Below are positions 58,101 to 64,000 of a stretch of 64,000 nt of DNA, in pieces (position 1 is the stretch's first letter; each line of letters starts with the position of its first letter). The notes under the pieces are model-generated. The model searched no databases. It was not told the DNA's origin and saw only the letters and a program-made list of their open reading frames with translations. The stretch covers positions 2,069,439 through 2,133,438 of the forward strand of contig NW_008709663.1 in the NCBI RefSeq assembly GCF_000327385.1, in the 5' to 3' direction. Made by a program: the position numbers and the translations under genes. Source of the DNA: Lottia gigantea. Lineage: Eukaryota > Mollusca > Gastropoda > Lottiidae.

Positions 58101-58240
58101 CATTCATTCATTCATTCATTCATTCATTCATTCATTTTTTGAAGGAATTATGCCATTTTCGTACATTATTTTCTTGTACTTGTAAGACTATTTACGTATA
58201 TTCAAGACTCAAATCAACCCCCGAAAATGTCGCACCTGTT
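58101..58240. repeat. (ATTC)n tract joined to a 3' fragment of the family 1 element
   Basis: A tract of about 36 bp of ATTC units is followed by GAAGGAATTATGCCATTTTC through CAACCCCCGAAAATG.CGCACCTGT, matching the right third of 1616-1965. The left part of the element is missing. Confidence 0.65.
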
Positions 58241-58899
58241 CATTCTACACACCTCTTGCAATTTCCAATTGGAATGTTTTCTTTTACATTGTAATACTTA
58301 TTCGATATCACACATTATATCATAATAATCAAAATAAACAAATTGATCACAGGTTGAAAGTAAAGCCACTTACACACTTGTAACACTCATACACACACTG
58401 TACAGGGAAAATTACCCAGATCGCAGGGCAACCCAAGTTAAAATGGGGCAGTGATAGGGGTATGGATAAATGGATTCAAAAATTATCCTTTCAAAAGTGA
58501 GACCTCATTTACCTACATTACATTATGGCTTTGGTAGTGAAAACATTCATTTGATCTTCAGTAAACATCACTCAGCGAGCACAGGCATTATTATACTGTG
58601 TGGGCTACTCACCAAAACGTTTTAGATAACGATCAAAGTTGTGAAAGCTGAATCAGCATCGATTTAGATCAAAGTGTAGTCCGTATTGCCGACAACATAG
58701 GGTGGGTATCAGAAAAAAGGTAACACTTTTCATTTCAGTATTATTCATCAAGAAGCAGGTCTAAGACCATAATATTTTGACCTCTTCAAGAGATATTAAT
58801 AGATTCATGGGTTGAAACACTTTGAAATTTTAGTATTTTCAAAATTCTTGTGAATAATTGCAATGCCGATATTACAAAAGCGATAACTCACGCTATGAA

Positions 58900-60005
58900 A
58901 TGGGTCATTATGCAACGTCACACATCATGCTGTGGTAGGGGTCGATACGCCTTTCACTAGTCGACTAATATTATATAATAAGCGAATTTAATTCCATTTT
59001 GATCCTTACTTCTCTGACGACGTTTACACTTTCAAATTTTAGTTTTATTATTTGCCACTTTCATTTTAACTAATTGCTTAAAAGCTGTGATTAGCACATA
59101 GCTTTTCTACTGGTGTTCACTACCCACGTTTAAAATATCACTAACGGTTTAAATTTCACACCTCTTTATTGTCGTTTTCAACACGTTTCATAATATCACA
59201 CATTGTAACGTGACGCACTGATAACACACGGCTATAGAATAATTGATCTCTATATTTCTTTTTCACAAAACAGATTAAAGGATGCACTTGAAAGATCAAA
59301 GCAATTGGTTAACGTTGTTTGATGAAATGTTTACATATTGTCTGAAAACACATTAATAAAAAGTGTGATGCCGTCACACCGTCACACCGTCACACTGTGC
59401 AGCTCAGCAGTAATAGAAAATTAATTGTCACCGTGATGGAATCTGCGATAGACGTTGAAAAAAGATACATCATGCATCACGTTTGGCAGATAAAATCTGC
59501 GATAGATAAAAATAATCATACATCACGCTGTGATAAAGACTACAATTTGACAACACACGTCACGCTGTAAAACATGCCACATTGCATTGTTACTAATAAT
59601 GTAACACCACACGCCCTGCCGCCTTATAGGTTTTTATCACATATCACGTATCACATATAACGTCACACATCACCCTGTGATGGCCAACAGTCACACTGTG
59701 TTACATTTCACATTACAACTTCACACATCGGGCTGTGATATAATATATCGCGTTATCACATAATAATGTCACACAATACGCTATGATCGAGACACCTGTA
59801 TAACGTCATACAAATCCCACGATATATTTTCAAGATCCATTGTATCACTGTGATAGGGTCATAACATAACGTCATACGTCAAACGCCACGCTGTGATAGG
59901 GTTATAATGTAATGTAACGTTACGCGTCACGCTGTGAAAGGGTCATAATGTAACGTCACGTGTCACGCTGTGATAGAAGTCATAATGTAACATCACGCCT
60001 TTACT
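58900..60005. repeat. Degenerate tandem repeat rich in CACGCTGTGATAG and AACGTCAC
   Basis: The words GTCACACATCACGCTGTGAT, AGGGTCATAATG and TAACGTCACG recur irregularly, best preserved near 59870-59995 and fading leftwards. ACGTCA, a CREB/ATF half-site, recurs many times. The repeat sits directly 3' of the KCNE-like coding region. Confidence 0.65.
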
Positions 60006-60125
60006 TGATCTATATATCACAGCACACTAATTTCAAAAACTGCCTGAATAGTGCTTAAATATTTTAAAATATTCCTAGTCCAGGGAAATACTAATTCCTA
60101 AAATCTTAACAGAGCATTACTTATC

Positions 60126-61790
60126 CTAGACGTTACTTGCTAAGCAAGATGTGGAGTCGTCACTCGAATCCATCATGGGTTCATCCTCGACCAATAACGA
60201 TTCATTTTCTACGTCACTCTCTTTATTTGGTAGTTTTTCACGTTCTGACACATCAAACGACAGTTGTCTTTCCCTGAGAGCACCACGTCGACCGGAAGTG
60301 TCAACAGAGAGTTGCCTCCCTCTTTTCGGCTGCCGATCGGGAATGTCCACTGAAAGATGTCTGCTTGCTATAGTTTTTCGTTCAGGAACATCGACTGAAA
60401 GTTGTCGTTCTCTGAGAGCACCACGTCGTCCTGTCCCGTCAACGGAAAGTTGTCTATTTCCTTTGAGTTGTCGATCAGGAACATCAACCGAAAGCTGTCT
60501 TTCTCTGAGAGCACCACGACGTCCCGTTCCGTCAACAGAAAGTTGTCGCCCTTTACTAACTGGTTGATCGGGAACGTCTAAAGTCTGTTGTCGTTGCCTT
60601 GACGTTTGTGCGTCAGACATTACAGATCTCAGAATAGCACTTTTCTTAACCGAATTATCAGGAATATCCACGGAGAATTGTCTTGTGTTCGGTTGGTGAT
60701 GTCTGGGAATATCCACTGAAACCTGTCTTCCAAAGATCATGTCCCTGTTTGGAAGTTCTAAAGAAGAATCGCGATCCGGAACGTCCATCGACATCTGTCG
60801 ATCCTTGAGTCTTTTTCTGCTGCGATCAAATAGATGAAGAGCTTTCGGTGACATCAGAAGACCACCGCGTCGTTCAGATTCTACGATTTTGGCCACGGCG
60901 ATGGGGAGTGGTTCGCTAAGAGGACCCCTGGGAACAGCACTACCCTGGGTCTGAGTCTTTATTTCAGGGGTGGATCTAGACAGTTTGGGTTTAGTTATTG
61001 TATCAAGGGTCAGAAGCTTTAACGAACATTCATCAGCAGATTTCGAAAGAGTTTCGCCCCCTGTTTCCAAGGGTTTATTATGAGTGTTTAAATTCTCGAT
61101 GTTTGCTTTCGATGACGTATTTAAGCTAGACAATACCAATACTGGTTCTTCATCAACTTGATGAGAAATTGTCGGAATTTGAGAGTTTGGTGGTTTTTCA
61201 TAAATTTTATCATTGATGATTGTTTCGTTGTTTTTCACTTCCGGGTCATATTTGTTATTTTTAGACTCGTTTGGAGAGTTTGTGTTAAAACGAACGCTTT
61301 GCACACTGTCACTTCCGGAAGATTCCGAAGACGACATTGACGAAACCAGACTGCTTTTATCACTAGCTGTTCCCGAACTATATTCGTTTTCGGAACTGTC
61401 CTGATTTGATCTGTTGCCATCTATTTGGCTGGTTTTCTGAACTCCGCTTCCACTTGGTTCTGGCACGACTATGGTCCGTTCAAGTCGCTCACGTTCCAGA
61501 GCAGCCAGTCGAGCGGCTACCATTTGAACACGTTCCGCTTTAAACGTAGTGTACGGATCACTTTTCATTTGAAAATAAACGTCAAATGTCTTGTCCTCTA
61601 GCATTTCCCGCCTTTCTCGTTTGAGATACGTGATAATCCCGACTATGATTCCCATAGAGTAGAACAACAGGGTCACTACGATGTATAGTAAGGCATTTCG
61701 ATCGTCTTTTGCAAGCATATCCCCCAATGGGGTGGTTACATTAGTGGACGTCGCGGTAGTGCATGGTAGCATGTAGGCTACAGGAGGCAT
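60126..61790 (-). CDS. KCNE-like single-pass potassium channel subunit with long repeat tail
   Basis: KCNE proteins are small single-pass membrane subunits that alter gating of voltage-gated potassium channels. This 554-residue single-exon frame has a short outside N-terminus with a glycosylation sequon (Asn17-Val-Thr). One membrane segment follows (about 34-55, LLYIVVTLLFYSMGIIVGII), then the basic juxtamembrane YLKRERRE and DKTFDVYFQMKSDPY, which closely fit the KCNE signature YI...FY..GI..GI...Y.K..R.E and the following D..NVY. Usual members have 100-220 residues, so the tail of almost 500 is exceptional. Residues 331-517 hold about twelve repeats of RQLSVDVPDR type at a 15-16 residue spacing, each a basophilic-kinase consensus (R-x-x-S). 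A TAG two codons before the ATG supports the start. Upstream splice sites near 62052 suggest a noncoding exon. The identity rests on the membrane region only. Confidence 0.75.
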   Translation of the reverse strand: MPPVAYMLPCTTATSTNVTTPLGDMLAKDDRNALLYIVVTLLFYSMGIIVGIITYLKRERREMLEDKTFDVYFQMKSDPYTTFKAERVQMVAARLAALERERLERTIVVPEPSGSGVQKTSQIDGNRSNQDSSENEYSSGTASDKSSLVSSMSSSESSGSDSVQSVRFNTNSPNESKNNKYDPEVKNNETIINDKIYEKPPNSQIPTISHQVDEEPVLVLSSLNTSSKANIENLNTHNKPLETGGETLSKSADECSLKLLTLDTITKPKLSRSTPEIKTQTQGSAVPRGPLSEPLPIAVAKIVESERRGGLLMSPKALHLFDRSRKRLKDRQMSMDVPDRDSSLELPNRDMIFGRQVSVDIPRHHQPNTRQFSVDIPDNSVKKSAILRSVMSDAQTSRQRQQTLDVPDQPVSKGRQLSVDGTGRRGALRERQLSVDVPDRQLKGNRQLSVDGTGRRGALRERQLSVDVPERKTIASRHLSVDIPDRQPKRGRQLSVDTSGRRGALRERQLSFDVSEREKLPNKESDVENESLLVEDEPMMDSSDDSTSCLASNV

Positions 61791-63194
61791 GGCCTATTGA
61801 GGACACTCTAATTGGTTCTTAAACATTGCCTAGAAACACGAACAGGCTACTCCTGGATTTGTACATTATGTAATATAACACGAACAACCTACTTCGAGGC
61901 GTATAGTATAATGTAATGTTACACGAACTGTCTAATCCATGACTCGGTTCATTATGTAATATCAAACGAACTAACCATTTCCTGTCGGTGAGCTGTAAGT
62001 AGAAAACCACAAAAATATTGGTTGAGATTGGGTTATTTCATGGTGTATTTTCCTGGAAAGAGAAAAGTTACAATTAAAATACATTGTTTAACAATCAGTT
62101 GCTATAAATATCATATATAATGGATTATATTTTTCATTGCGAAGTACTTACTCACTTATGATTGATATACTTCCTCATGTGAAAAGTTCAGTTACCAATG
62201 TTCCCCCAATATGTTGTTTTGCGGCTGGGATTGTTAGAACTCGGTTTAATTATTTAAGCAATGAATGATCACAAACACATTAATAATATATAAAAACCTT
62301 TTACCGTACATACGTTATTAAACGCTTAAGTTATATTGAAATCACCACAGATGTCTGATTGAGTGCCCTGATAAACAAAAACAATAGTTTAGCAAACGTC
62401 TTTACTGTCTCTTTAATAACTTTCCAATACCATATAAGCTAGAGTCTACAAAGGAGACGTTCATTCATCAGTTGGCTTTCTGTTCTATCTAGTGCAGATA
62501 TCCGACGCAATATTTATAGCATACTACTACACGGGTCGGTCTAGGCTCTCCACACCTTAACCTCGTCATCTCTCTTCATTTGCGCACCTCTTTGATGTCA
62601 TTCCCAACTAATTTAATGATATCACTGTATCACACCCCGAGAGACGAATCAAATTAATCAATAATCCTCTTTTACGTAATTTATTTTTCACAAGTAAAAG
62701 AAACCAAAGAAAGATCCAAGGTTTACGTTTATTTATACGTAATAGGTAGCTCATTAACAGTTACACAAATAAATAACGAAATAAAACTATAGATAGAAAT
62801 AAAAGAATTCTTCAACTGACATACACTCTTGAAAATTGAAGCCATAGAAACAATAATTACAATGATTAGCATATTCAACCAGACAAAGACCTGCCAATGA
62901 CTGAAATAAACATCCTAAATTTCACCGTTTTGGTTATATTTTTGTACACTTTGAAACAGTATTGTGTGACTAAGATCATGTAATTCTTTTATTCAAAAAA
63001 GGGAAATTATGTTAAGAATCATTGCTAAGTTATATTTGAATTCATTGTGGGGTAAGTTTTCTCCTATAGTACTAAACAATTTACAGTTTCATATCACTTC
63101 AAATGCCTTAAACGAATTCTATACTGTCAGATTGCTGGTACAATGACATTTTTTACTGTGGTCGGAATGGAACTACAACATACCAACTATTGTG
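61791..63194. other. 5' region of the KCNE-like gene
   Basis: On the minus strand CTTTTCTCTTTCCAG (about 62053-62067) is a good acceptor and AAGTGAGTAAGT (about 62145) a donor-like site, consistent with noncoding 5' exons. A near-duplicated motif (acacgaac.. / ..cta.tc) recurs at about 61840-61975. No other coding exon is seen. Confidence 0.4.
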
Positions 63195-63475
63195 CTCACG
63201 GTATAAGACGGAGTTCGGAATATCTTGACATTGTGAAGATGAAGTTTGTAATAGCTTGACATTGTGAAGATGTAGTTTGTAATAGCTTGACATTGTGAAG
63301 ATGAAGTTTGTAATAGCTTGACATTGTGAAGATGAAGTTTGTAATAGCTTGACATTATGAAAATGAAGTTTGTATTAGCTTGACATTGTGAAGATGAAGT
63401 TTGTAATAGCTTGACATTTTGAAGATGAAGTATGTAAGAGCTTGACATTATGAAGATGAAGTATGTAATAGGTGA
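63195..63475. repeat. 31-bp minisatellite, about nine copies, derived from a MITE flank
   Basis: Units read CTTGACATTGTGAAGATGAA then GTTTGTAATAG. The same 31 bases occur once just outside the family 5 MITE at 4553-4752 (about 4768-4798) and in diverged form after the copy at 9881-10105, so the array looks like an amplified end of that element. Confidence 0.92.
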
Positions 63476-64000
63476 CTGTGTGTATCACTAGATATTTACT
63501 GAAAGATTTGTAAAGATGTATTTTATAAAGAAGTGAAAGAAAACATCCTGTCCTGGTTGAATCAATAATAGAACAATAAGAGTAAAAAACAATAGAAGGT
63601 TATATTCTTCATAAATTGTATGAAATAGTCTATGTCCTCAAAGCGAGGTGGATTGTTTGAAATTTCAATTTTGAATATCTGGTTATGACGTATTACAATA
63701 CCAAATATAGCGTTGTTGTCAGTTACCAGTTACATTCATTCAATTATCGAACACAACTTTAAATACTGAATGTTCTGTTAAAATATAGGTCGGAGAAAAA
63801 TTCATCGAAATAGCATTTTGACTCAATACACCCTAATAACAAAATGGCGTGATACAAAGTCAATAACGTTTCGTGCATGTAACAGAATAATTCTGTGTTT
63901 GTCTCCAGCTTGCCGGAGTAATCAAATACAGTATGTCTTAATGTTGTCCCAAAGGACCTTGCATTGAAATCAGTTACAGACAAAACTAAATTGTAAATAG
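63476..64000. other. Gene-free right edge
   Basis: AT-rich DNA with no recognised exon or repeat. Confidence 0.45.

Noticed and set aside
60151-60567. 138-residue plus-strand frame rich in STESC
   Set aside because: Antisense shadow of the coding repeats in the KCNE-like tail.

Overview
This window looks like nuclear DNA of a lophotrochozoan animal, most likely a mollusc and probably a gastropod. The assignment is inferred from AT-rich DNA, small exons with GT/AG introns, metazoan-only gene families (DEG/ENaC channel, KCNE-like subunit, MAM, sushi and PAN domains), and many short foldback elements and minisatellites. I could not confirm a species.

Layout. The minus strand from about 1.07 to 13.24 kb carries ten coding exons of a DEG/ENaC sodium channel. 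Its 3' end, including the second membrane segment, lies beyond the left edge. The plus strand at 18.53-21.62 kb has a complete seven-exon TXNDC12 (ERp18/ERp19) gene for an ER thioredoxin-fold protein. The minus strand at 24.62-25.21 kb has an intronless CDS for a Tctex1-domain dynein light chain of the DYNLT4/5 type. The plus strand at 33.44-37.05 kb has a three-exon gene for a small secreted sushi + PAN-like protein with a good TATA box. An isolated exon resembling SLC22 transporters sits at 39.6-39.8 kb. The minus strand at 42.66-48.56 kb has a six-exon gene for a type I membrane protein with one MAM domain. The minus strand at 60.13-61.79 kb has a single-exon CDS for a KCNE-like potassium-channel subunit with a very long cytoplasmic tail built of about twelve 15-residue repeats.

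Between and inside the genes, tandem repeats make up roughly a fifth of the window by my count. They are densest at 31.1-42.2 kb, around and inside the sushi-PAN gene. Several families of small inverted-repeat (MITE-like) elements, hAT-like fragments and a SINE-like repeat recur at separate loci, some inserted into each other. A short array at 27.8-28.2 kb contains one unit that fits the hammerhead ribozyme core.

No operon-like organisation is expected or seen. The genes are unrelated in pathway, although five of the six main ones encode membrane, secreted or ER proteins. The most notable points are the repeat-tailed KCNE-like protein, the DEG/ENaC channel whose extracellular finger is enlarged by a Thr/Ser-rich stretch preceded by a furin-like site, and the possible hammerhead ribozyme.
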